A stretch of 64,000 nucleotides of DNA from positions 181,080 to 245,079 of the forward strand of contig CANNFE010000007.1 of NCBI GenBank assembly GCA_947503775.1, written 5' to 3'. The notes beneath the pieces are model-generated. The model saw only the letters and a program-made list of their open reading frames with translations, ran no database searches and was not told the origin of the DNA. Made by a program: the position numbers and the translations under genes. This DNA is from an uncultured Paracoccaceae bacterium. Lineage in GTDB: Bacteria > Pseudomonadota > Alphaproteobacteria > Rhodobacterales > Rhodobacteraceae. Below are positions 7,529-15,939 of this stretch, in pieces; positions within the stretch are counted from its first letter, which is position 1; every line of letters starts with the position of its first letter.

Positions 7529-7717
7529 CCCGTTTTCCTAAGCCCCACATGCTCCTTCGCACCCGCTCGTCCGATCAAGCATTAACCTTGACGCCGCGTT
7601 CACCAAGGCCCGGATTAACCTTAACGCGCGGTTTCCGGATCAAGGGCGCTCCGCTCCCTCTTCATCTTGTCATAAATATGCAAGATCCTGCCGCAGCCGC
7701 CGGGAGGACCGTCTGAG
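7529..7717 (+). other. Non-coding spacer inside the ABC operon
   Basis: This 189-bp spacer breaks an otherwise tight operon. It contains two imperfect copies of an ATTAACCTTrACG-type stretch (near 7581 and 7615) and the 25-nt element shared with 52246-52270. A 63-codon open frame beginning at 7525 covers it, but its low-complexity product has no recognisable features. Confidence 0.55.
7658..7682 (+). repeat. 25-nt dispersed intergenic element, copy 1
   Basis: This stretch, beginning CTCTTCATCTTGTCATAAAT, is identical over 25 nt to 52246-52270. Both copies are in intergenic gaps and in the same orientation. An identical 25-mer in two unrelated gaps 44 kb apart is not expected by chance. Confidence 0.75.
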
Positions 7718-8566
7718 ATGTTTCCAACCCCGATCGCAAAGACCTCCCGCACTTGGCAGCTGACCTATCAAGGGCTTTTGCCGTTCGCGCTCATCATGTG
7801 GCTTTTGCCGCTGATCGCGGTGGCGCTTTTTTCGATAAAGCCCGCCGTCGATTTTACCCAGGCCAATTACTGGGGCCTGCCATCGGCCTTCGCGGGGTTC
7901 GAGAACTACGGCAAGGTTTTCCTGGAATCCCAGATGCCGCGTTACCTGCTGAACTCCCTTCTCATCACCATTCCGACGGTGATCGGAGCGGTCGCCTTAT
8001 CGGCCATGACCGGCTTTGCGCTTGGCATTTATCGCTTCCGGGGCAACCTGCTGATTTTCTTCTTGTTCGTGGCGGGCAATTTCGTGCCGTTCCAGATCCT
8101 GATGGTACCCGTCCGCGACCTGACGCGCGATCTGGGGCTCTACAACACCAAGACCGGCCTCGTCCTTTTCCATGTCGCCTTCCAGACGGGCTTTTGCACG
8201 CTCTTCATGCGCAATTTCATCCGTGCCTTGCCCTATGAACTGATCGAGGCGGCACGGGTCGAAGGTGTCGCGGAATGGCGGATTTTCTGGTACGTTGTCT
8301 TGCCGCTGATGAAGCCCGCCATCGCCGCGTTGGCCGTCCTGATCTTCACCTTCATCTGGAACGATTATTTCTGGGCCGTCGTCCTGACCCAAGGCGCTGA
8401 AAGCCAGCCGGTCACTGCCGGGATCACGTCCTTCAATGCGCAGTATCGCGCCGCCTATCACCTGATGAGCGCGGGCAGCATCGTTGCCGCCCTTCCCCCC
8501 GTTGCGATGTTCTTTCTGATGCAGAAACACTTCATCGCAGGTCTCACTCTCGGAGCTGTCAAGTAA
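7718..8566 (+). CDS. Sugar ABC transporter permease (MalG/UgpE type)
   Basis: A 282-residue permease with six membrane segments; the EAA loop 'EAARVEGVAEWRIFWYVVLPLMKP' is near residues 180-203. This is the second CUT1 permease, expected to form the heterodimer with the product of 6243-7172. ATG at 7718; the TAA shares one base with the ATG of the glycosidase gene, so transport and hydrolysis are co-expressed. Confidence 0.95.
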   Translation: MFPTPIAKTSRTWQLTYQGLLPFALIMWLLPLIAVALFSIKPAVDFTQANYWGLPSAFAGFENYGKVFLESQMPRYLLNSLLITIPTVIGAVALSAMTGFALGIYRFRGNLLIFFLFVAGNFVPFQILMVPVRDLTRDLGLYNTKTGLVLFHVAFQTGFCTLFMRNFIRALPYELIEAARVEGVAEWRIFWYVVLPLMKPAIAALAVLIFTFIWNDYFWAVVLTQGAESQPVTAGITSFNAQYRAAYHLMSAGSIVAALPPVAMFFLMQKHFIAGLTLGAVK

Positions 8567-9909
8567 TGACCGTCAAGATCGCCTTTATCGGCGCCGGATC
8601 CACGATCTTTATGAAGAATATCGTGGGCGATGCCCTTCACTATGATGCCCTCAAGAGTGCCGAGTTCGCTCTGATGGATATCGACACAAAGCGGCTCGAG
8701 GAAAGCGAGCTGGTCGCGAAAAAGTTGATCGAGGCGATGGATGCCCCCGCGACGGTCACCGCCACGACGGACCGCGCTTGCGCGCTGGACGGGGCGGATT
8801 TCGTCGTTACCGCGTTTCAGATTGGTGGCTACAAGCCGTCGACCGTGATCGATTTTGAGATCCCCAAACAGTACGGGCTACGCCAGACCATTGCCGACAC
8901 GCTGGGCGTGGGCGGGATCATGCGGGGGCTCAGGACCGTGCCGCATCTGTGGGCCGTGGCGGAGGATATGGCGCGGCTTTGTCCGGGCGCGCTGATGCTG
9001 CAATATGTGAACCCGATGGCGATCAACACCTGGGCGCTGGCGGAGCGGTATCCCCATGTGAGCCAGGTCGGTCTGTGCCATTCGGTGCAGAACACGGTCG
9101 AGGAAATCGCCTATGATCTGGATCTGCCCAAGGAAGAGATCCGGCACCGCGTGGCGGGCATCAACCATGTCGCTTTCTTTCTGAAACTCGAGCATCAGGG
9201 TCGGTCGCTCTATCCCCGGCTTTTCGAAGGCTATCGCGCGGGACGCCTCCCGAAGGCGCCGCTTTTGATGCCGCGTTGCCCAAACAAGGTGCGGTACGAG
9301 GTGATGGATCATCTGGGCTATTTCTGCACCGAAAGCTCCGAGCATCTGGCGGAATATGTCCCGTGGTTCATCAAGGACGGGCGCGAGGATCTGATCGAGA
9401 CGTTCGGCATTCCGCTCGATGAGTATCCGACCCGCTGCATCGAACAAGCGGACGGCTGGACCAGTCAGGCCGCCGATTTCCGCAGTCCCGAAAAGGTCGA
9501 GGTCAAGAAGTCACACGAATTCGCCGCCGAGATCATGAACGCCGTCCTGACCGACACGCCGACGACGATCACCGGCAACTTGCCCAATCGCGGGCAGCTG
9601 CCCCAGCTGCCGCTGGGAGCGGCCGTCGAGACACCGACGCTCATCGACGCCAATGGCCCCCAGCCGACGCTGATCGACGATATCCCGCCTCAGCTCGTCG
9701 CGCTGATGCGCAGCCAGATCAACGTGCAGGAACTGACGGTCCGCGCCCTTCTCGAAGAGAACACCGAGCATCTTTATCACGCGGCCTACATGGATCCGCA
9801 TACGGCGGCCGAGCTGGACCTGAGGCAGATCCGCAGCCTCGTCACCGATCTGCTTGCCGCCCATGGCGATATGATCCCCGCCTGGGCGCGCCAGAGGAAA
9901 GCCGCATGA
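8566..9909 (+). CDS. Family 4 glycoside hydrolase, alpha-galactosidase type (MelA-like)
   Basis: A 447-residue GH4 enzyme, the NAD+- and metal-dependent glycosidase family. N-terminal dinucleotide-binding motif 'FIGAGSTIF' at residues 6-14; conserved 'GLCHSVQNT' (metal-ligand Cys) near 173 and 'GINHVAFF' (His) near 202. The family includes alpha-galactosidases, alpha-glucosidases and 6-phospho-beta-glucosidases. The absence of a PTS and the presence of galactose-catabolic neighbours favour alpha-galactosidase. Cytoplasmic, no signal peptide. It overlaps the permease stop by 1 nt and the next gene by 4 nt. Family certain, anomer and substrate inferred. Confidence 0.9.
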   Translation: MTVKIAFIGAGSTIFMKNIVGDALHYDALKSAEFALMDIDTKRLEESELVAKKLIEAMDAPATVTATTDRACALDGADFVVTAFQIGGYKPSTVIDFEIPKQYGLRQTIADTLGVGGIMRGLRTVPHLWAVAEDMARLCPGALMLQYVNPMAINTWALAERYPHVSQVGLCHSVQNTVEEIAYDLDLPKEEIRHRVAGINHVAFFLKLEHQGRSLYPRLFEGYRAGRLPKAPLLMPRCPNKVRYEVMDHLGYFCTESSEHLAEYVPWFIKDGREDLIETFGIPLDEYPTRCIEQADGWTSQAADFRSPEKVEVKKSHEFAAEIMNAVLTDTPTTITGNLPNRGQLPQLPLGAAVETPTLIDANGPQPTLIDDIPPQLVALMRSQINVQELTVRALLEENTEHLYHAAYMDPHTAAELDLRQIRSLVTDLLAAHGDMIPAWARQRKAA

Positions 9910-10670
9910 CCGCAACCTTTCCCGACCTCGATGGCGCGTCCGTCTATATCACCGGCGGCGGCTCTGGCATTGGCGCGGGCCTGACCGAGGGCTTCCTGCG
10001 CCAAGGCGCGAAGGTTGCCTTCGTCGGCCGGTCGGACGCCACGGCCTTCTGCGACGACATGGAAAAAGAGACGGGCAATCGCCCCCATTTCATGCAATGC
10101 GATATCACCGACATGGCGGCCCTCAAAGCGACGCTGGAGGAGGCGACCGGACGCCACGGCCCGGTGACGACGCTTGTCAACAACGCAGCAAACGACCAGC
10201 GCCATTCGCTGGGCGAGGCGGATGAGGCGTTCTGGGACTGGATGATCGCAATCAACCTCAAGGCCTATTTCTTTGCCTGCCAAACGGTCGCGCCGATGAT
10301 GAAAGAGGCAGGCGGCGGGTCGATTATCAATTTCAGCTCGATCAGCTACATGATGGGCAATGCGGGCTATCCGATCTACACGACCGCAAATTCCGGCATC
10401 AACGGGATGACCCGCTCGCTTGCCCGCGAGCTGGGTCCGGACCGGATCCGGGTGAATGCGCTGGCGCCCGGCTGGGTGCTGACGCAGAAGCAGAAGGATA
10501 TGTGGGTCACCGAAGAGGGGCTGCAGGCGCATCTTGACCGGCAATGCCTGAAGGATCCGCTGGAGCCGGGCGACATCACCGGCGGCGTGCTGTTCCTCGC
10601 CTCGAATATCTCCAAGGCGATGACCGGGCAGGCGCTCGTCATCGATGGCGGCGTGGTGGTTACGGGATGA
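9906..10670 (+). CDS. SDR-family oxidoreductase, probable galactose 1-dehydrogenase
   Basis: A 254-residue classical short-chain dehydrogenase. The cofactor motif TGGGSGIG is near residues 17-24, the NNAAN structural motif near 91-95, Ser145 and Tyr158 are in their expected places, and the C-terminal end 'TGQALVIDGGVVVTG' is typical. The residue four after the catalytic Tyr is Asn162 (codon at 10389-10391), where most SDRs have Lys. In this operon, followed by lactonase, KDGal kinase and KDPGal aldolase, oxidation of galactose to galactonolactone is the logical reaction (De Ley-Doudoroff pathway). Substrate is inferred from context. Confidence 0.85.
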   Translation: MTATFPDLDGASVYITGGGSGIGAGLTEGFLRQGAKVAFVGRSDATAFCDDMEKETGNRPHFMQCDITDMAALKATLEEATGRHGPVTTLVNNAANDQRHSLGEADEAFWDWMIAINLKAYFFACQTVAPMMKEAGGGSIINFSSISYMMGNAGYPIYTTANSGINGMTRSLARELGPDRIRVNALAPGWVLTQKQKDMWVTEEGLQAHLDRQCLKDPLEPGDITGGVLFLASNISKAMTGQALVIDGGVVVTG

Positions 10671-11560
10671 GCGTGGATCCGGACTGGATCGCGGTCGACT
10701 GGGGGACCTCCAACCTGCGCGTTTGGGCGATGTCGTCGGCGGATACGGTTCTGGACGAGACGACGTCGGATCAGGGGATGGGCGGGCTGGACCGGTCGGA
10801 GTTCGAGCCGGCGTTGCGCGGGCTGATCGAAGACTGGCTGTCGAAATCGCCTTTGGTCTTGTGTTGCGGGATGGTCGGCGCGCGTCAGGGATGGGCGGAG
10901 GCTGCCTATATGACGGTGCCCTGCGCGCCCTTGTCTGAAAGGCCATCGCCGGCGCCAACCGATCTGGATGTTCGCATCCTGCCCGGGCTGAAACAGACCG
11001 CGCCGCCCGATGTGATGCGGGGAGAAGAGACGCAGATTGCCGGGTTTCAAGCGCTCAATCCCGGTTGGGACGGGGTGCTTTGTCTGCCTGGCAGCCATAC
11101 GAAATGGGTCGAGATCAGCGCGGGCGAGGTTGTCAGCTTTCAGACCTTTCTGACCGGAGAGCTGTTCGCCAGTCTCTCAGACCATACCGTTCTGCGCCAT
11201 AGCGTGAACGCAGAGAGCCTTGATGACGAGGCCTTCCGGACTGCCGTTTCGGATGCGATCGCGCGACCGGAGCGGCTTGCCTCGGGTCTTTTTGCATTGC
11301 GTGCGGCGCACCTGCTTGAGGATCTTGGGCCTGAAGAGGCCCGTGCGCGCCTCTCTGGGCTTTTGATCGGCGCGGAGCTGGCCGCCGCGCGGCCCTATTG
11401 GCTGGGCCGGGCCGTGGCGGTGATCGGTGCGGGTGGTCTGTCGCGTCTTTACACCTCGGCCCTTGCCGCGCAGGGGGTTCCGGCCATTCAGGCCGATGCC
11501 ACCCGAATGACGCTTGCCGGTCTCATTAAAGCCCGCCACCAGCTTAAGGTGTCTTTATGA
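10667..11560 (+). CDS. dgoK: 2-dehydro-3-deoxygalactonokinase
   Basis: A 297-residue DgoK-family kinase. N-terminal phosphate-binding 'AVDWGTSNLRVW' (residues 9-20) is diagnostic of DgoK, with 'CGMVGARQGWAEA' near 67 and 'GEETQIAGF' near 121. It phosphorylates 2-keto-3-deoxygalactonate to KDPGal using ATP. The ATG overlaps the upstream TGA by 4 nt and the stop overlaps the aldolase start by 4 nt, as expected for a coupled kinase-aldolase pair. Typical length. Confidence 0.93.
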   Translation: MSVDPDWIAVDWGTSNLRVWAMSSADTVLDETTSDQGMGGLDRSEFEPALRGLIEDWLSKSPLVLCCGMVGARQGWAEAAYMTVPCAPLSERPSPAPTDLDVRILPGLKQTAPPDVMRGEETQIAGFQALNPGWDGVLCLPGSHTKWVEISAGEVVSFQTFLTGELFASLSDHTVLRHSVNAESLDDEAFRTAVSDAIARPERLASGLFALRAAHLLEDLGPEEARARLSGLLIGAELAAARPYWLGRAVAVIGAGGLSRLYTSALAAQGVPAIQADATRMTLAGLIKARHQLKVSL

Positions 11561-12159
11561 GCCGACCTCTCATCGCCATTCTTCGCGGTCTGACACCGGA
11601 CGATGCGCTCGCCCATGCGGAGGCCCTTCTCGAGAACGGGATCGACCGGATCGAGGTGCCGATGAACTCTCCTGATCCTTTGATGTCGATCGAACGCATG
11701 GCCCATGCCCATCCGGACGTCGAGATCGGGGCGGGGACGGTGCTGACACCGGAGGAGGTCCGGCAGGTCGCCGATGCGGGGGGACGGCTGATCGTTTCGC
11801 CCAATTGCGCGACGCCCGTGATCGACGAGGCTATCCGTCTGGGGCTCGCCTCCTGGCCCGGGGTCATGACCCCGACCGAGGCGTTCACCGCGCTGCGCCA
11901 CAAGGCGACAGGGCTGAAGCTCTTTCCCGCAAGCCTCATCGGTCCCGCTGGTCTGAAGGCGCTGAAGGCCGTGCTGCCCAGCGGGACCGAGGCCTATGCG
12001 GTGGGTGGCGCGGGAGCAGAGAACTTTGCCGACTGGATTGCCGCCGGAGCCACCGGTTTCGGCATCGGAACGGCGCTTTATACGCCCGGCCAAAGTCCTG
12101 ACGACACCGCCCGCAAGGCAAAAACCATCACCGCCGCCTATGATAGAGCCCTTCAATGA
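11557..12159 (+). CDS. dgoA: 2-dehydro-3-deoxy-6-phosphogalactonate aldolase
   Basis: A 200-residue class I aldolase of the KDPG/KDPGal family, a TIM barrel forming a Schiff base with Lys121 ('GLKLFPAS'). Other family motifs are 'AILRG' at 7-11, 'IEVPMNSP' near 32 and 'GAGTVLTPEEV' near 58. It cleaves KDPGal to pyruvate and glyceraldehyde 3-phosphate, the last step of the pathway. Placement directly after dgoK supports KDPGal rather than KDPG specificity. Overlaps both neighbours by 4 nt. Confidence 0.93.
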   Translation: MSRPLIAILRGLTPDDALAHAEALLENGIDRIEVPMNSPDPLMSIERMAHAHPDVEIGAGTVLTPEEVRQVADAGGRLIVSPNCATPVIDEAIRLGLASWPGVMTPTEAFTALRHKATGLKLFPASLIGPAGLKALKAVLPSGTEAYAVGGAGAENFADWIAAGATGFGIGTALYTPGQSPDDTARKAKTITAAYDRALQ

Positions 12160-13004
12160 CTGATATTCACGACCCACGCCCCTGCACCCTTGGCGAAGGC
12201 GCCCTTTGGCATCCCGAGCGGCACGAGCTGTTCTGGTTCGACATTCTCGGCAAGGCGCTGATGACCAAGGGCGGGACCTTTCAGTTCGACCATCATGTCT
12301 CGGCGGCGGGCTGGGTCGACCGTGACACGCTGTTGATCGCCTCCGAGGTCGAGCTTTTCACCTGCAACTTTGCCAGCGGCGAATGCGAGACCATCGTCCC
12401 GCTGGAGGAAGAGAACGAGGGGACGCGGTCGAACGATGGGCGCGCCGATCCCTGGGGAGGCTTTTGGATTGGGACAATGGGGCTGAATGCCGAACCCGAT
12501 GCGGGGGCGATCTATCGCTACTACCAAGGCGAGCTGCGGCAGCTTTATGCGCCGCTGACGATCCCCAATGCGATCTGTTTCTCTCCTGACCGGCGCTTTG
12601 CCTATTTCACGGACACGCCCACGCAGATCATCCTGCGCGTTCCGCTTGACGGCAAGGACGGCTGGCCGGCGGACGATCCGGATATCTGGCTGGACCTGTC
12701 GCAGGACAACTGGCGCCCGGATGGGGCCGTTTGTGATGCCGAGGGCAATCTGTGGAATGCGCAATGGGGCGGGTTTCGCGCGGCCTGCTATGCGCCCGAT
12801 GGCAGCTTTCAGCGGGCTGTGACCTTTCCGGCCAGCCAGACCACCTGCCCTGCCTTTGGCGGGCCAGATCTGACGACGCTGTTCTGCACCTCCGCCACCG
12901 ATGGGCTGAGCGATACACATCGCGCGCAGCATCCGTTCAGCGGTCAGACCTTCCTCGCGATCGATGTCGCGCCGGGCCAGAAGGAACACCAAATACATCT
13001 TTAG
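12156..13004 (+). CDS. SMP-30/gluconolactonase family lactonase, probable galactonolactonase
   Basis: A 282-residue six-bladed beta-propeller of the SMP-30/regucalcin family. Expected metal ligands are visible: Glu14 in 'LGEGALW', Asn in 'RSNDGRADPWGGFWIG' near 92 and Asp in 'DGAVCDAEGNLWNA' near 190-200. Such enzymes hydrolyse sugar lactones; between the dehydrogenase and the kinase/aldolase the expected substrate is D-galactono-1,4-lactone, although arabinonolactone is a common alternative for this family. Cytoplasmic, 4-nt overlap with the aldolase gene. Confidence 0.9.
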   Translation: MTDIHDPRPCTLGEGALWHPERHELFWFDILGKALMTKGGTFQFDHHVSAAGWVDRDTLLIASEVELFTCNFASGECETIVPLEEENEGTRSNDGRADPWGGFWIGTMGLNAEPDAGAIYRYYQGELRQLYAPLTIPNAICFSPDRRFAYFTDTPTQIILRVPLDGKDGWPADDPDIWLDLSQDNWRPDGAVCDAEGNLWNAQWGGFRAACYAPDGSFQRAVTFPASQTTCPAFGGPDLTTLFCTSATDGLSDTHRAQHPFSGQTFLAIDVAPGQKEHQIHL

Positions 13005-13029
13005 ACCTCATCATAACGGATAATATCAA

Positions 13030-14925
13030 ATGACCACGCTTCCCCGCACTTTGGGCGTTTGCTACTACCCTGAACACTGGCCTGAAGACCGCTGGCCCAT
13101 CGATGCGCGCCAGATGCGCGAGGCCGGTCTGACCTGGGTCCGGATCGGTGAATTCGCCTGGTCGCGGATGGAGCCCGAGCCGGGCCGCTTTGACTGGGAC
13201 TGGCTGGATCGCGCGATCGAGGTGCTGGCGGCCGAGGACCTCAAGATCATCCTCGGCACACCGACGGCGACCCCGCCGCGCTGGATGCTCGACAAGCACC
13301 CGGACATGCTGGCGGTCGACGAGACCGGTCATCCGCGTGGTTTCGGATCGCGGCGGCACTACTGCTTTTCCCATGACGGGTATCGGGACGAGAGCGCCCG
13401 TATCGCCCGCATCCTGGGGGAGCGGTATGGTCGGGATCCTCGGATCGCGGCATGGCAGCTCGATAACGAATATGCCTGCCATGACACGACGGTCAGCTAT
13501 TCGGCCGCGGCTGCGCGAGCGTTCCGGGACTGGCTTGCCCAGCGCTATCAAAGCCCGGATGCGCTCAATCGGGCCTGGGGGAATGTCTTTTGGTCAATGG
13601 ACTACGACGCGTTCGATCAGATCGATCCGCCGAACCTGACCGTGACCGAGGCAAACCCGGCGCATTGGCTGGCCTTCGCGCGCTTTTCCTCCGATCAGGT
13701 CGTTCGCTACAACCGGGCGCAGGCCGACGCACTGCGCCCGCTGACCGATGCGCCGTTGATCCATAATTACATGGGCCGCGAGGTGTCGTTCGATCATTGG
13801 GCAGTAGGCGCCGACCTCGATATCGCGAGTTGGGACAGCTATCCGATCGGGTTTCTGTCGGACCGGTTGGATGCGACCGACGCCCATCGGCTGCGGTTTC
13901 TCAGGCAGGGTGATCCGGACAATCAGGCGTTTCACCACGATCTTTATCGGTCGGTCGGCAAGGGGCGCTGGTGGATCATGGAGCAGCAGCCGGGGCCTGT
14001 GAATTGGGCGCCGCATAACCCCGCGCCGCTGCCCGGCATGGCGCGGCTTTGGGCCTGGGAGGCGTTTGCCCACGGGGCCGAGACGGTCTGCTACTTTCGT
14101 TGGCGCCAGGCGCCCTTTGCGCAGGAGCAGAACCATGCCGGGCTTTTGCGCCCAGATGCAGAACCTGCCCCGGCCCTGGCCGAGGCGCGTCAGGTCGCGG
14201 ATGAGCTCGCCGACGCGCCTGAGGCTGGTGTGGCCGATGCGCCGGTGGCTTTGGTCTTTGACTACGAAAGCTGCTGGGCCTGGCAGATCCAGCCGCAAGG
14301 CGCGGAGTTTACCGGCTTTGATCTGGCGCTGGCGGCCTACCGGGCGCTGCGGCGGTGTGGGTTCGATGTCGACGTGGTGCCCAAGGAGGCCGATCTGAGC
14401 GGCTATGCCCTTGTTCTGGCCCCCGGGCTGATGACGCTGTCCGACAGTCTGACCAAGGTCACGGGCCAGCTTCTTCTTGGGCCGCGGACGGGGACCAAGA
14501 CCGAGGAGCTGTCCGTTGCGCTGCCTCTGGGACCGGCGATGCCCGGTTTCGATGTTAGCGTGACGATGACGGAAAGCCTGCCACCTGCCGAGACGATTGC
14601 CCTTGATGGCGGCGGGCAGTTCCACCGCTGGTTCGAGCATCTGGACGGCACCGCCGAGGCGAGCCGCACCACGACGCAAGGCGAGCCGGCGCTTGCCAGT
14701 TCGGGCAAGTGTCACTACCTGGCCGGCTGGCCGGATGACGACACGTTCCACGCAATCGTCTCGGAGGTCGCGGAAGCGGCGGGTCTTGAGCCACTCGATC
14801 TGCCGGACGGTCTGCGGATCCGGCGGACGCAGGCGCATCTCTTCGTTTTCAACTATGCGCCGGAGACGCTATCGTGGAACGGCACGGATATTCCGCCTGC
14901 AGGCGTTCACCGCGAGGATCTATGA
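13030..14925 (+). CDS. Family 42 beta-galactosidase
   Basis: A 631-residue GH42 enzyme. The N-terminal 'LGVCYYPEHWPEDRW' is a GH42 hallmark; predicted acid/base Glu147 lies in 'WQLDNEYACHD' and predicted nucleophile Glu318 in 'WWIMEQQPGPVNW'. The domain order (TIM barrel, trimerisation domain at about 390-570, small C-terminal beta domain) and the length are standard. No signal peptide, so it hydrolyses imported beta-galactosides in the cytoplasm. It follows the lactonase gene by 25 bp and overlaps the mutarotase gene by 4 nt. Confidence 0.95.
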   Translation: MTTLPRTLGVCYYPEHWPEDRWPIDARQMREAGLTWVRIGEFAWSRMEPEPGRFDWDWLDRAIEVLAAEDLKIILGTPTATPPRWMLDKHPDMLAVDETGHPRGFGSRRHYCFSHDGYRDESARIARILGERYGRDPRIAAWQLDNEYACHDTTVSYSAAAARAFRDWLAQRYQSPDALNRAWGNVFWSMDYDAFDQIDPPNLTVTEANPAHWLAFARFSSDQVVRYNRAQADALRPLTDAPLIHNYMGREVSFDHWAVGADLDIASWDSYPIGFLSDRLDATDAHRLRFLRQGDPDNQAFHHDLYRSVGKGRWWIMEQQPGPVNWAPHNPAPLPGMARLWAWEAFAHGAETVCYFRWRQAPFAQEQNHAGLLRPDAEPAPALAEARQVADELADAPEAGVADAPVALVFDYESCWAWQIQPQGAEFTGFDLALAAYRALRRCGFDVDVVPKEADLSGYALVLAPGLMTLSDSLTKVTGQLLLGPRTGTKTEELSVALPLGPAMPGFDVSVTMTESLPPAETIALDGGGQFHRWFEHLDGTAEASRTTTQGEPALASSGKCHYLAGWPDDDTFHAIVSEVAEAAGLEPLDLPDGLRIRRTQAHLFVFNYAPETLSWNGTDIPPAGVHREDL

Positions 14926-15911
14926 CTGCCATCGGCCAAGCCCCGGATGGTCGGACCGTCCACCAGATCACGATCGGTAGCGACAGGCTGACCGCGAAGA
15001 TCCTGACCTGGGGTGCGATCCTTCAGGATGTCCGTCTGGGCGGCGTTCCGCATTCCCTGACGATCGGCACCGAGGCGCTCGAGCCTTACCTGACCAAGAT
15101 GGCCAGCTTTGGCGGGCTCGTCGGGCCGGTCGTCAACCGCATCGCCGGGGCCACCGCTTGGATCGGCGATGAGGTCCATCATTTCGAGGCCAATCATGAG
15201 GGGCGCAATACGCTCCATTCCGGGAGCGCGGGCACGCATCGCAAGCTTTGGGCGGTTGCCGAGCAAAGCGAGGATGCGGTGACGCTTGAGATCACGCTGC
15301 CCGATCGGGAGGGCGGCTTTCCGGGCAATCGCAAGATCATGGCGATCTATGCCGTTGAGGGTCGGACCCTGACGCTGAAGATCGAAGGGCATACCGATGC
15401 GCCGACCTTCCTCAACTTTGCCAATCACAGCTACTGGAGCCTCGATAACACCGGCACCATCGACGGCCACAGGCTTCAGATCGACGCTTCGCGCTTTCTG
15501 ATCCACGACGAGACGGGTCTGCCGACGGGCCAGATCGCGGGGGTCGAGGGCACGCCATACGATTTTCGCAAACCCCATCCGCTGAGCCTTGGGCGCGACT
15601 ACGACAACAACATGATCCTCGCCGACGCGCGGCGGGATCAGACCGAGGTGGCAACATTGACCGGCACGACAGGGGTCACGATGCGCCTTTCCACGACCGA
15701 GCCGGGGCTGCAGCTTTACGATGCCTACAAGATGACTGATCTCGGCGTGACCGATCATTCGGGCAGGCCCTTGGCGCCCCATCGCGGCCTTGCCCTCGAG
15801 GCGCAGGGCTGGCCGGATGCGCCCAACCATTCGGGCTGGCCTTCGATCCGGCTCGATCCGGGCGAGACCTATCGGCAGGTCACGAGTTGGACATTTTCCA
15901 GCGAAGGTTAG
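14922..15911 (+). CDS. Aldose 1-epimerase (galactose mutarotase)
   Basis: A 329-residue aldose epimerase: conserved 'GPVVNRIAGA' near 67, catalytic His in 'NFANHSYWSLDN' near 167 and Glu in 'GLALEAQGWPDAPNH' near 290. It interconverts alpha and beta galactose so that products of both glycosidases can enter the dehydrogenase step. The start at 14922 overlaps the beta-galactosidase stop. Last gene of the galactoside operon. Confidence 0.93.
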   Translation: MTAIGQAPDGRTVHQITIGSDRLTAKILTWGAILQDVRLGGVPHSLTIGTEALEPYLTKMASFGGLVGPVVNRIAGATAWIGDEVHHFEANHEGRNTLHSGSAGTHRKLWAVAEQSEDAVTLEITLPDREGGFPGNRKIMAIYAVEGRTLTLKIEGHTDAPTFLNFANHSYWSLDNTGTIDGHRLQIDASRFLIHDETGLPTGQIAGVEGTPYDFRKPHPLSLGRDYDNNMILADARRDQTEVATLTGTTGVTMRLSTTEPGLQLYDAYKMTDLGVTDHSGRPLAPHRGLALEAQGWPDAPNHSGWPSIRLDPGETYRQVTSWTFSSEG

Positions 15912-15939
15912 CCCAAGTCATCTGTCTGACATGGGTTAA
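15908..15939. terminator. Hairpin between convergent mutarotase and urate oxidase genes
   Basis: Imperfect inverted repeat with 13-bp arms (11 of 13 paired) around the loop TCTGTC, overlapping the mutarotase stop codon and ending just before the 3' end of the oppositely oriented puuD. No long T tract, so termination function is a suggestion. Confidence 0.4.

Noticed and set aside
7525..7716. A 63-codon frame in the permease gap, overlapping the YjbR-type stop (ATGA)
   Set aside because: Despite the overlap, the product is low-complexity (Pro/Arg/Thr), contains the dispersed 25-nt element and has no features of a protein; treated as spacer.
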